Below, piece after piece: positions 9,171 through 18,348 of a stretch of 64,000 bases of DNA. The notes beneath the pieces were generated by a model. It made no database searches, was not told where the DNA came from, and saw only the letters and a program-made list of their open reading frames with translations. Origin of the DNA: Chrysogorgia sp. JL179-B06 (lineage: Eukaryota; Cnidaria; Anthozoa; Scleralcyonacea; Chrysogorgiidae); NCBI GenBank assembly GCA_035772405.1, contig JAYKKM010000181.1:543001-607000 (forward strand), written 5' to 3'. The translations under genes and the position numbers were made by a program. Every line of letters starts with the position of its first letter. Within the stretch, counting starts at the first letter, position 1.

Positions 9171-9671
9171 GTTTTGTGGTGTCTCGGTTCACCCGTGGCC
9201 TCGAAGAGAGCCGCGTGCAATGGGCGAACCGGCCGCAGTGTGTGCACTCGTGTCCCTCACTAGGTTTGCGACCCTGGCAAACCCGAATTGGAGGGGGACC
9301 TACAGTTTAACGTCCAATCCGAAGGACGACCGGTTGTTCCGCCGAAGCGGCCGAGGACCTACGGTTTAACGCCCTTATCCGAGAAGGCGAACGTTTTACG
9401 TCTGCTAGGACGACAGTTCAAGTTAACGTCGAGAAGACGAACGTACTTGTCCCGAAGGTACAAGTACATCTTCACCTTTCCCCTAGGGTACTAAGCTGCA
9501 GATTCACGTTTCCCCCGAAGGGTACTCCGCGCCAAGTTTAACGTCCATAAGACGGCACGTTTAAAGTCCGAGGGACCACGTTTTACGTCCAGAAGACGGA
9601 CCGCTCCTCAAAACCAATTAGTTCGCATTCGTCTTAAATAAAAGACGTGCGGTTTTTCTACCCGAAACGGG
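9171..9671 (-). mobile_element. Hairpin-chain element, copy 1 (501 bp, non-autonomous, U2-targeted)
   Basis: Inserted in U2 with the 4-bp target repeat tctt (9167-9170 and 9672-9675). It holds no convincing gene; the two 68-codon frames are not supported. It is a string of short inverted repeats: ggtttgc/gcaaacc (9263/9277), cgtcc/ggacg (9311/9324), ccgc/gcgg (9339/9347), cgtc/gacg (9399/9409, 9427/9436, 9542/9551, 9586/9595), gtacttgt/acaagtac (9443/9460), gtcc/ggac (9566/9573), cgtctt/aagacg (9630/9642) and acccg/cgggt (9660/9668), spaced by gtttaac-like links. On the minus strand its 3' end carries the ATTGCAC stem-loop shared with the LINEs, so it may be mobilised by them (inference). Confidence 0.75.
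9186..9230 (-). promoter_or_regulatory. ATTGCAC stem-loop near the 3' end of hairpin-chain copy 1
   Basis: Minus strand: GGTTCGCCC (9230-9222), ATTGCAC (9221-9215), an inner GGC...GCC hairpin, and return strand GGGTGAACC (9194-9186); nine pairs including one wobble. Same plan as in the LINE 3' ends. The second copy is at 13,032-13,076. Confidence 0.7.
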
Positions 9672-9697
9672 TCTTAGCCAAAAGGCCGAGAAGCGAT
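9672..9697 (-). ncRNA. U2: U2 snRNA copy 1, 5' fragment (nt 1-26)
   Basis: ATCGCTTCTCGGCC on the minus strand, the conserved U2 5' end, separated from its body at 9002-9170 by the hairpin-chain element. Confidence 0.92.
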
Positions 9698-9817
9698 ACC
9701 GACCATTATTTTGAAAGTTTAAACGCAAAAAACGGTGTGCAAAAACAAGCGGTTCCGCTGGCCGTCACTTGGCGAGCGCGGGCGCTATTTGAGCGCGTTC
9801 AAACCAAAAGGCGGTTG

Positions 9818-9935
9818 GTCTACAACACGGAGTATTCCCAGGCGGTCACCCATCCAAGTACTAACTCCGCCCGACCAGACTTGACTGCGGTGATCGGACG
9901 AGAACCGGTGTTTTCCTGGTGGTGTGGTCGTAGAC
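9818..9935 (-). rRNA. 5S: 5S rRNA, copy 2
   Basis: Same sequence as copy 1 as far as I can read, with all internal landmarks and the TTTT stop 9 nt downstream. Uninterrupted. Confidence 0.96.
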
Positions 9936-10454
9936 ATTTTCTACGTGGAAATGCGAAGTGTTGTGGGAGACGAATTCGCAGTGGCGCCGAGTTCGTATAT
10001 GTAAATCAATCGATCGACGACGTGGGAGTTGCACTCAGTATTGATGAATTCGTCAGCGAAGATGTGTGAGGGAATGTTGTGTTGTGAACGTGCCGCATAA
10101 AGGATGGGTGCGAGAGTTGGATGCAGGGTGGCAGAAGTGACAGCTCGAAGTTGCAGGCGGTGGGGGTTTCTATGCGGCGATCGCTGCCGACGAGTTGAAC
10201 GACGGGATGTGAAGATATTCGATAGATCGAGGTGTTGTTGATGATCGGTGTCTGTGATTGTAGCTTTTTTGTCGTCGTCAGTAGTTTTCGGATTCTTGTG
10301 AAAGGAGATGGAGAACGGATGGGATGGATTCTGTTGGACATATGCATGTGTTGCTTGCTCGGTGCTGCTGGGTGTCGATCGAATGTTGATTCGGCGAGAC
10401 CGTGAACTTCGCGTAGCTTGTTGGATTTGGTCTGAGTGTTTTGTTTTGGGAATG

Positions 10455-10619
10455 AAGGGGACGAGCGCGAACGCAGGTCCCCACTACCAGAAATTATACG
10501 CTCGAGTTGCCCACATTTGGGGCAATCGCAGGAGTCAACCCAGTCGAAGTGCAATGAGAGGGCCTCATCCTGAGAGGACTCCCTATGTGATCAGAGTGCC
10601 TCTCGCGTCAGGTAAGTAT
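10455..10619 (-). ncRNA. U1: U1 snRNA copy 2, the only uninterrupted U1 in the window
   Basis: About 165 nt on the minus strand, beginning ATACTTACCTG at 10619. It has the 5' splice-site-pairing sequence, the hairpin-II loop CATTGCACTTCG (U1A site ATTGCAC), CCCCAAATGTGGG, the Sm-like site ATAATTTCTGG and a final GC stem. The promoter side (10,620 rightward) is intact. The neighbouring U2 (from 11,001) is interrupted twice. The 3' end is placed by comparison with vertebrate U1 and may be off by a few bases. Confidence 0.95.
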
Positions 10620-11000
10620 GAGTTTTCCCGGCGAAGGCTTTTGGATTTTGATTGGATAAGAGGTTTATCGGGCATGTGGGCGAACGGTGAATTCGAGCAT
10701 GAAAACGTGGATGTTTTGGTGATGCATATTACAATTGTAGAGGATCGCGATGTAGGGCATAGTTATTTTTAATTAAAGCTACGTACTTACTTGGTGTTCG
10801 TTGACGTCGGTCGTGGATTGCTGCATATCCCGAACTGTCGATTGTTGATTTGTTGGTTGTGAATTTGCATATGTTCGAGTTTGGTGTTGAGAGTGAGTAG
10901 GTGGTACTGGCTTGGTGATCGGCTGCACCTGTTGGAAGGAATAAGAAATATGAATCAGTGGAATCATTTCGTTATTTTTATGTTTCTTTTTTATTGTGAT

Positions 11001-11153
11001 GTGTGGGCCGTACTCGGAGGTAGTGCGATACCGAGACAACCCGTGGCCAGGGCGAAGCAAGCTTCACAATCCCATGGCCGAGGTCCAAAAATCAGTTTAA
11101 TATATGAGCTAGGCAATGCCTAGCATACCAGATATTAAGCTGATAAGAACAGA
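11001..11153 (-). ncRNA. U2: U2 snRNA copy 2, body, broken by an 1,827-bp insertion
   Basis: Same U2 sequence as copy 1 up to TCTGTTCTTATCAGC, where the element 11,154-12,980 interrupts it. The missing part, with a 20-bp target duplication (11,134-11,153 = 12,981-13,000), resumes at 12,981-13,016 and, after the hairpin-chain element, at 13,518-13,543. Confidence 0.92.
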
Positions 11154-12980
11154 GATTTATTATTTACATGTTCAAAACTGATGGGACTGGTGAGTGACAA
11201 AGGTGAATAACGAAGAAAGTATACGCTCATGGGATGTCGTATTTATATAGCTTTTGGCTCTAATGTTTGACTCATATTGAGGTTAACTACCTAGTGTAAA
11301 GGCTTGAATTGAGGCATGTAAAAGTACGATAAAATTAAAAGTATAAAAGGTGTAGTGTGAAGTGTGGCATGTGGTAGTGTGGACCCTAGTAGTCCTCATA
11401 ACCGTAGGCTTCTTCTTCTGCATGGTCGTAGTCAGGCTCGGAGTCGCTGGGTTGGAATTTTCCATCGCGGAGGCTTCGGTAGCAATCGTAATCATCTTCG
11501 TTGGCGTAATCTTCATCAATCTGGCTGCGTGTTGTTGTTCCTTGGCTGTCGTCTCGTGGTTTAAAATTAGAATGGACTAAAGTTTTCGGAACATCGTTGG
11601 CAAACGAGAAAATGTTAATTGCGTTGGCGAATTCGGGATTACCAAGCTTCGAGTTGGCGACGCGTTGAGTATGATAAAATAGTTCGGAGAGATCGTCCAG
11701 GAAAAAAGGCAGTATCATGAGGTATGAGGCTCTCGAAGAGGTCGGTTGTGGTGTCAATTAGCACCGCGAATCGTTCAGGCATTTCGTGCATCTCATTACA
11801 GAAAACGGAAGCATAGTCGAGTATAGGCCGCAGAGTTGTATCTGGAATGTTGGATTTGGCACACCACTTGGTAAGGAAGGCTTCGATGCGGTCGTGGCTT
11901 TCGGTATTTTCATTACAATTTAAGAGATGGAGCTCAATCAGTTCTGGGTCAATGTCAGGCTCGTCGCACAGTCGGCAGCGTGCAAGACCGGTTTGAGCGA
12001 AAGAAGAAGAAGTTGTTTTGGTCGCGGTTGAGATGTCTGCGCTGGTCTCGGCGTCTCGCATGCTCGGTCCTTCTCGATCGGTGTTCGTCTGTATGTCTCT
12101 GCTTGTTGTGGTTTGAGTAAAAAGGGCAGAGGCGGTCTGGACAAACACTTCACTTGTCGGTTGTGGAGCTGTTTGGGAGGCTGTTGACACGGCTTTGGCG
12201 GTCGAAGGAAGTTTAGAACGGCGAGCGGGAACAGGTGGAGAAGTTTGTGTCGAGGAGCATTTGGTTGTGACAGGAATTGGTTGAGGACGAACAGGAGAAG
12301 AAACTACGGCCGCGTACGAAGGATAGTGTATCGGCGACGGTGGTGATGAGCGATTTGGACGAAGCGGCGTTGACGAGTAATAGCCGGCATCGGGCGATGT
12401 AGATACTGGAAGCACTGGAGAGGCAGCAGCAGGAATCTGCGAGGTGGTGGTCCAGTTGATCATGGCGGTCAGGGTATTTGCTTCGAACGAAGCGGTCCAG
12501 GTGGGTTCGGTGGCAGGATTGTCCAGGAGGTTGAGGATGGCAGTCGGGAACGTCGGCAACGGTGTTCCTGACAACGGGTCAGGAACGGTGGACCACATAA
12601 CTGTGGCGGAGCAGCTCGAGGAGCACCCAGAGATACTCCACGAGAGCGGCGACGACCGAGCACATGATTCCACCACTTTCTGAAGCGCCAAAGGCACAAC
12701 AGATCGTGGCGGTCCCAATATACCCGGCACGCATGCACAATGCCAATTGCGCATAGGTTTTCCTCTCTGAGATTCCACAGGTACTACAGAATGGTTCCTA
12801 AAGAACCCTTCCCTGTGGGCCCCCAAAGAGGTAGACCGGGAACCGTGCATTTCAAGGCAAGAGAGTGTTACCAGTTAGCAACTGGAGCATGGATCCACCC
12901 TCTGCTACCTTTAGCTCACGGGATCACCTCTCGAAAACCTTGAATTTTAACAAGACCAAGTGTAAAACTTAACCAAAATG
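11154..12980 (-). mobile_element. Unclassified 1.8-kb retroelement inserted in U2 with 20-bp target duplication
   Basis: It is bounded by the 20-bp duplication of U2 sequence around TTCTTATCAGC. It lies in the same orientation as U2. Its 5' end shares gttagcaact...gcatggatcc (around 12,886-12,906) with LINE A, so its leader is related to the U2 LINEs. It carries one gag-like frame and no APE or RT. The 3' end has AATAAA just before the junction and no ATTGCAC hairpin. It uses a different U2 position from the other elements. It could be a non-autonomous ORF1-only element or a retrocopy of a cellular mRNA. Confidence 0.6.
11386..12850 (-). pseudogene. Unknown S/T/P-rich protein with a C2HC-like finger, one frameshift
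   Basis: I do not recognise the family. The N-terminal half is rich in Ser, Thr and Pro with repeated QT and TQT motifs. A short Cys/His cluster CRLCDEPDIDPELIELHLLNC follows near residue 300, in separable pieces C-x2-C and H-x3-C, like a zinc finger. After it comes a helical region and a strongly acidic, Tyr-rich tail (ending EEEAYGYEDY). The frame changes near 11,700 at an A run, so it is now two frames, 12,850-11,639 and 11,757-11,386. It could be an ORF1 of a LINE or a captured host gene. No enzymatic domain is visible. Confidence 0.5.
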
Positions 12981-13016
12981 ATTAAGCTGATAAGAACAGA
13001 TACTACACTTGATCTT
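12981..13016 (-). ncRNA. U2: U2 snRNA copy 2, middle fragment
   Basis: It contains the second copy of the 20-bp target repeat (12,981-13,000) and U2 sequence back to GATCAAG at 13,011-13,016, bounded by two different insertions. Confidence 0.88.
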
Positions 13017-13517
13017 GTTTTGTGGTGTCTCGGTTCACCCGTGGCCTCGAAGAGAGCCGCGTGCAATGGGCGAACCGGCCGCAGTGTGTGCACTCGTGTC
13101 CCTCACTAGGTTTGCGACCCTGGCAAACCCGAATTGGAGGGGGACCTACAGTTTAACGTCCAATCCGAAGGACGACCGGTTGTTCCGCCGAAGCGGCCGA
13201 GGACCTACGGTTTAACGCCCTTATCCGAGAAGGCGAACGTTTTACGTCTGCTAGGACGACAGTTCAAGTTAACGTCGAGAAGACGAACGTACTTGTCCCG
13301 AAGGTACAAGTACATCTTCACCTTTCCCCTAGGGTACTAAGCTGCAGATTCACGTTTCCCCCGAAGGGTACTCCGCGCCAAGTTTAACGTCCATAAGACG
13401 GCACGTTTAAAGTCCGAGGGACCACGTTTTACGTCCAGAAGACGGACCGCTCCTCAAAACCAATTAGTTCGCATTCGTCTTAAATAAAAGACGTGCGGTT
13501 TTTCTACCCGAAACGGG
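13017..13517 (-). mobile_element. Hairpin-chain element, copy 2
   Basis: Same length and, as far as I can read, same sequence as 9,171-9,671, at the same U2 site with the same tctt repeat. The surrounding array unit is also identical out to U1, so this copy probably arose by duplication of the whole repeat unit and not by a second insertion. Confidence 0.75.
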
Positions 13518-13543
13518 TCTTAGCCAAAAGGCCGAGAAGCGAT
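13518..13543 (-). ncRNA. U2: U2 snRNA copy 2, 5' fragment (nt 1-26)
   Basis: Conserved U2 5' end, ATCGCTTCTCGGCC on the minus strand, next to the hairpin-chain element. Confidence 0.92.
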
Positions 13544-13663
13544 ACCGACCATTATTTTGAAAGTTTAAACGCAAAAAACGGTGTGCAAAAACAAGCGGTT
13601 CCGCTGGCCGTCACTTGGCGAGCGCGGGCGCTATTTGAGCGCGTTCAAACCAAAAGGCGGTTG

Positions 13664-13781
13664 GTCTACAACACGGAGTATTCCCAGGCGGTCACCCATC
13701 CAAGTACTAACTCCGCCCGACCAGACTTGACTGCGGTGATCGGACGAGAACCGGTGTTTTCCTGGTGGTGTGGTCGTAGAC
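13664..13781 (-). rRNA. 5S: 5S rRNA, copy 3
   Basis: Same as copies 1 and 2, uninterrupted, with the downstream TTTT. Confidence 0.96.
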
Positions 13782-14300
13782 ATTTTCTACGTGGAAATGC
13801 GAAGTGTTGTGGGAGACGAATTCGCAGTGGCGCCGAGTTCGTATATGTAAATCAATCGATCGACGACGTGGGAGTTGCACTCAGTATTGATGAATTCGTC
13901 AGCGAAGATGTGTGAGGGAATGTTGTGTTGTGAACGTGCCGCATAAAGGATGGGTGCGAGAGTTGGATGCAGGGTGGCAGAAGTGACAGCTCGAAGTTGC
14001 AGGCGGTGGGGGTTTCTATGCGGCGATCGCTGCCGACGAGTTGAACGACGGGATGTGAAGATATTCGATAGATCGAGGTGTTGTTGATGATCGGTGTCTG
14101 TGATTGTAGCTTTTTTGTCGTCGTCAGTAGTTTTCGGATTCTTGTGAAAGGAGATGGAGAACGGATGGGATGGATTCTGTTGGACATATGCATGTGTTGC
14201 TTGCTCGGTGCTGCTGGGTGTCGATCGAATGTTGATTCGGCGAGACCGTGAACTTCGCGTAGCTTGTTGGATTTGGTCTGAGTGTTTTGTTTTGGGAATG

Positions 14301-14463
14301 AAGGGGACGAGCGCGAACGCAGGTCCCCACTACCAGAAATTATACGCTCGAGTTGCCCACATTTGGGGCAATCGCAGGAGTCAACCCAGTCGAAGTGCAA
14401 TGAGAGGGCCTCATCCTGAGAGGACTCCCTATGTGATCAGAGTGCCTCTCGCGTCAGGTAAGT
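14301..14463 (-). ncRNA. U1: U1 snRNA copy 3, nt 3 to 3' end, interrupted by L2
   Basis: Full U1 body as in copy 2, lacking only the first two nucleotides. The 5' remnant with the promoter is at 20,572-20,591. The target repeat is 14,446-14,463. Confidence 0.93.
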
Positions 14464-14475
14464 TTTATTTTGAAA

Positions 14476-14519
14476 AGAATATTCGTACATTCCGAGGACG
14501 TACGTGCAAAGAATATTCT
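14476..14519 (-). promoter_or_regulatory. TTTGCAC stem-loop near the 3' end of L2
   Basis: Perfect 9-nt stem AGAATATTC (14,519-14,511) / GAATATTCT (14,484-14,476). The heptamer after the 5' strand is TTTGCAC (14,510-14,504), one base off the ATTGCAC of the others, followed by an inner GTAC/GTAC stem. Confidence 0.65.
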
Positions 14520-14784
14520 AAACAGGGGGAGCCTACAAAGCTGCTAACTGTGCTGAGAGCATGACTCTCACCCCCAAAGATGGAAACCTAGAATCCTTGA
14601 GACGCGAGAGGCAACAATGATCCTAGATAAAGAAAGAAGGAAAAAGGATGTTTACTTCGCCCAGTGCAGACCAATTAAGGAGAGACCAGGGAAGAAATTA
14701 AATTTAATATCCTACATTAACTATTTTATCCCAACGCCGAGGCGAAGGGAGGATTAAGTTAAAAAGGATAAAAGGTTAAAAAAG

Positions 14785-17700
14785 TTAAAAAGAGAAGTCA
14801 AGCTTCTCACCATTAAAAACACCCAAGGACCCCCCAGCGAGCCATTCTTTTACAAAAATGGCCCGTCTGCGTGGCGAAGAGTGCTTTTGCGCGTGCAGAC
14901 GTAGCAGGAATTTTGTACGTGCAGTGACGACTTTGAGACAATTGCTCTCAACTGGTGGAATGTTGCGGAATCGGAAGTCACAGCGGGCGATCCAAATACG
15001 ATGTTTCACCAGCTGTAACAACCACATGATGACTTTAGGGATGGAATTCCTCCGCGCTCCCGTAAAGCCGAACAAAAGCTCTTTGACCGTAAAGGGTGTG
15101 GCGTTTGGTGCAGATAGAGTCAACTGGAAAAAAACCCAGTTGATCAAGAGCTGTGCAAACGAGCAGTGAAAAAAGAGGTGCTCCAGTGTCTCTTCGTCAG
15201 CACCACAGAAGCACAATATCTCCATTTTGCGATAGCCGAAAGATCGCACCAGTCTGACCGCGGTGTAGAGAATGCCATGAGCAATCTTCCAATTGAGATC
15301 CGTTGCTGCCCGTTCGAGTGGGAGCATGTGTAATTGTTGCCAGGTGTCTGGCCAGTAGAGATCGCCATAGGTAGGGCGGAACTTTTCCTCGCAGTGTGGA
15401 GGTTTATGTCGTAGAGCTAAAGCAATGCGATAGACCTTCTGCGTCGTGAAGGCCTCGATGGCCAGAGGCACATCGCGAGAGGTCCCAATTACGAGCTCAC
15501 CATTACTGGTGCCACCTTGAAAGGAGCGCCAGGATTTTAAGAGTTGCTGATAAAATGGCGGAAGGCTTTGGAGGGATGTCCGCTTGAAAGAGCGAAGTCT
15601 TAACAGAGCATCGAGCCCTAAGTTGAACCCTTTACCCAGTAGATGACGAAACAGAAGCTTCCATTTCGCCCCTGAATCGGATGAGACCCTTTTTAGCCAT
15701 TGTAGCCGCAAGGCATCGGCTTTCACACGAAAATCAACCACACCGAAACCACCGGCCGAGCATGCTGTCGTCACCGTCCGGCGAGCGACTAGATCCTTTT
15801 TACCTCCCCAGAAAAAAGGCCAAATGGCCTTGTCAAGTCTGGATGCCACCCACCCAGGCATGACGAAGACCGTACATAGATGCCATATCTGGGATAAAGC
15901 GAGCGCGTTAATAATAAGGGCTTTACCCTGGTAAGAGAGGTTGCGGCCTTTCCAAGAGGAAAGCCGCTTTTCCACCTTGACGATGCGAGATTCCCAGGTC
16001 GCCGTGGTATAGTCGGACGCACTGAGGACGGCCCCAAGTATGGGTAGGTCCTGAACCCAAGTCAAACCGTGGGGGGTATCCGTGCGAAGTTTCCACGCCC
16101 CTAACCACAGTCCTTTAGATTTGCCACGGTTTAACTTGGCTCCTGTGCCTTTCGCATAATTGTCATAAACAGCGAAGACTGCAGGCAGCGAGGCATCAGA
16201 GGTGACAACGATGGTCGTGTCATCTGCGTAGCAGGAGCAGCGCAGCTCTTGCAGCGAGTCCGGCAGACGCAGGCCGGAGATGCCAGGGTCAGCGCGAAGG
16301 TTGCAGGCAAGAACCTCTGCACACAAGACATACAGGAGAGGGGACAGGGGACAGCCCTGACGTACTCCCCGAGATGGACGGAAGAAGGGAGACATCCACC
16401 CGTTGATAACAACGGAGGATTCAACGTCCGTATAAAAAAGCTTGACCCATTGACGGAAGCTAGGTCCAAAGCCCATTACCGTAAGGGTGCGAGCCAGAAA
16501 GTCCCAGTCGACTCGGTCGAAGGCTTTCTCTTGGTCTAACGAAAGAAACGCCGCTGGGAGTCGGTTTATTTCAGCCGAGTCGATTACGTCGCGCAAGACG
16601 CTCAGGTTTTCCCCTATAGTTCGGCCAGGTACGCCACACGTTTGGTCTGGCGACACCACAGAGGAGATTACTCGGAGGAGACGACCAGAAATGGCTCGAG
16701 TCGCGATCTTATAGTCGGCATTGAGCAGACTAATCGGGCGCCAATTCTTTGTTTCGAGACGATCGCCCTTTTTAAAAAGAACAATAATTAGTCCACGTCG
16801 CTGTGAGGTGGATAGTAAGCCGGTGGAGTAAGCATGGTTAAGTACAACAACCAAATCCGGACCGAGGATGTCCCAGAAAGTTGAGTAAAACTCGATCGGA
16901 AACCCGTCCGAACCAGGTGTCTTCCCAGTGGCCATACCTTCGGCAGCGATCTGGCATTCTTCGGGAGTAAGAAGCCCTTCGCAGCACGATTGTCCCTCAG
17001 GAGAGAGTTTCCTCACTAGTTTAGAGAGGAGGTGGTCTTGCACGGTTAGGTCACACACCTCTGCCTTGAATAAGCCTTGGTAATACCCTTGCCATACCTT
17101 CAGTATGTCCAGAGAATCGTGATAGACAACCGAAGTGGCAGGGTCTTTTATAGCGGACATATTCTTCTTCTCTCGGTGCTTCTTCTCCAGAGAAAAGAAA
17201 TAGGCCGTGGATTTCTCCCCTTCCTCAGCCCACCGACATCTCGCACGCACTTGGGCAGCCCGGGCTTCCCTGATCTCAAAAGCACGTAACTCCTCCTGAA
17301 CAGTGCACAGTTCGGTGAAGACGGAAGAATCACCAGCGTCGAACATACGCTGTAGGTTTAGCAGCCGCCGATTTAAAGAGACCTTCAAATCAGATGCCTC
17401 TAAGGCTTTCGCCTTACAGAAACTCCGTGTGACTTCGCGTAGGTAGAATTTCCCCATATCCCACCAGTCTAGAGGGTTGGGGAACTCCTTTTGTTGCGTA
17501 CGCCAAAACAACCAAAACGATTTCACTAATTTACAGTACTCCTTATCCTTAAGGGTGGAAGTATTGAGCTTCCAAAATCCAGGCCCAACGCCGATAGAAG
17601 ATGGGAGAGTGAAAGAGATCAGAAGGTATCTGTGGTCTGTAAAGAAAGAGGGATAGTATTCACTATCCACCACGTGTTCCTTGAAAGGAATTGGCGCCCA

Positions 17701-18318
17701 AACCATGTCAATCCGCGAGGAGCACTCGCCGGAAGCGTGGTCCCAGGAAAAGGAGCGGACGCCTGGATGATGTGTGCGCCATACAGGAAATGTGTTTGTT
17801 GCTGAGAGTAGTGACTGTAAGGTAGAGACACTCTCTGCAGCTAGGTTAGGCGATCCACGCTGGTATGACGGCGGGTGGCGCCGGTCCAGCGTGGGATCCA
17901 ATACTGAATTAAAGTCCCCACACAAAAAGGTGGGTAGGGCCAGATCTACAAAATCTGGCACGGAGGATAGGAACTTATTTCGATCCGGATTGCGACTGGG
18001 AGCATATAAAGACACAAAACGCACCTTTTCGTCATCCATTGTTACCTCAGCCTGCACGAACCGGCCTGCCTCATCCCGCCGAACCTTTTCGAGCTTGTGA
18101 CGGGTGTGGATGAGGATAGCGGTGCCTACTCGCTTATTAGATACAGATGAGGAGGCGACCGCATATCCTGAGGAAGAAAACCATGCTCGTAGAGTCGCGT
18201 GCGTTTTAGCATGTGTCTCTTGCAGGCATATTATGTCCGCCTTGACACATTTCAGCCATTGAATAAAAGTGACCCTTTTGGTGCGGTCATTAAGACCGTT
18301 TATATTAAGGGTTAACAA
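14785..18318 (-). CDS. L2 ORF2: APE endonuclease - reverse transcriptase, intact
   Basis: 1,177 aa without interruption. APE endonuclease at about 1-235 (NINGLND, CLQETHA, SLYAPSRN, CGDFNSVLD, SSRIDMVWAP, TDHRYLL). RT core at about 480-760: DGFPIEFY, WRPISLLNADYK, motif A LDQEKAFDRVDW near residue 596, motif B SRGVRQGCPLSP, motif C CYADDTT near 696. A C-terminal zf-RVT-type region CFCGADEETLEHLFFHC lies near 1,033. It should nick U1 DNA and prime cDNA there. All catalytic motifs expected for the Tx1/L1 group are present. It starts 30 nt after the ORF1 stop, so translation by re-initiation is plausible (inference). Confidence 0.93.
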   Translation of the reverse strand: MLTLNINGLNDRTKRVTFIQWLKCVKADIICLQETHAKTHATLRAWFSSSGYAVASSSVSNKRVGTAILIHTRHKLEKVRRDEAGRFVQAEVTMDDEKVRFVSLYAPSRNPDRNKFLSSVPDFVDLALPTFLCGDFNSVLDPTLDRRHPPSYQRGSPNLAAESVSTLQSLLSATNTFPVWRTHHPGVRSFSWDHASGECSSRIDMVWAPIPFKEHVVDSEYYPSFFTDHRYLLISFTLPSSIGVGPGFWKLNTSTLKDKEYCKLVKSFWLFWRTQQKEFPNPLDWWDMGKFYLREVTRSFCKAKALEASDLKVSLNRRLLNLQRMFDAGDSSVFTELCTVQEELRAFEIREARAAQVRARCRWAEEGEKSTAYFFSLEKKHREKKNMSAIKDPATSVVYHDSLDILKVWQGYYQGLFKAEVCDLTVQDHLLSKLVRKLSPEGQSCCEGLLTPEECQIAAEGMATGKTPGSDGFPIEFYSTFWDILGPDLVVVLNHAYSTGLLSTSQRRGLIIVLFKKGDRLETKNWRPISLLNADYKIATRAISGRLLRVISSVVSPDQTCGVPGRTIGENLSVLRDVIDSAEINRLPAAFLSLDQEKAFDRVDWDFLARTLTVMGFGPSFRQWVKLFYTDVESSVVINGWMSPFFRPSRGVRQGCPLSPLLYVLCAEVLACNLRADPGISGLRLPDSLQELRCSCYADDTTIVVTSDASLPAVFAVYDNYAKGTGAKLNRGKSKGLWLGAWKLRTDTPHGLTWVQDLPILGAVLSASDYTTATWESRIVKVEKRLSSWKGRNLSYQGKALIINALALSQIWHLCTVFVMPGWVASRLDKAIWPFFWGGKKDLVARRTVTTACSAGGFGVVDFRVKADALRLQWLKRVSSDSGAKWKLLFRHLLGKGFNLGLDALLRLRSFKRTSLQSLPPFYQQLLKSWRSFQGGTSNGELVIGTSRDVPLAIEAFTTQKVYRIALALRHKPPHCEEKFRPTYGDLYWPDTWQQLHMLPLERAATDLNWKIAHGILYTAVRLVRSFGYRKMEILCFCGADEETLEHLFFHCSFAQLLINWVFFQLTLSAPNATPFTVKELLFGFTGARRNSIPKVIMWLLQLVKHRIWIARCDFRFRNIPPVESNCLKVVTARTKFLLRLHAQKHSSPRRRAIFVKEWLAGGSLGVFNGEKLDFSF

Positions 18319-18348
18319 ATTGAACGTGAAAGCAACGTGTTTAAAAAT

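Noticed and set aside
9163..9494. Two overlapping 68-codon frames in the hairpin-chain element
   Set aside because: Short, no domain, and the DNA pattern is explained by stem-loops.
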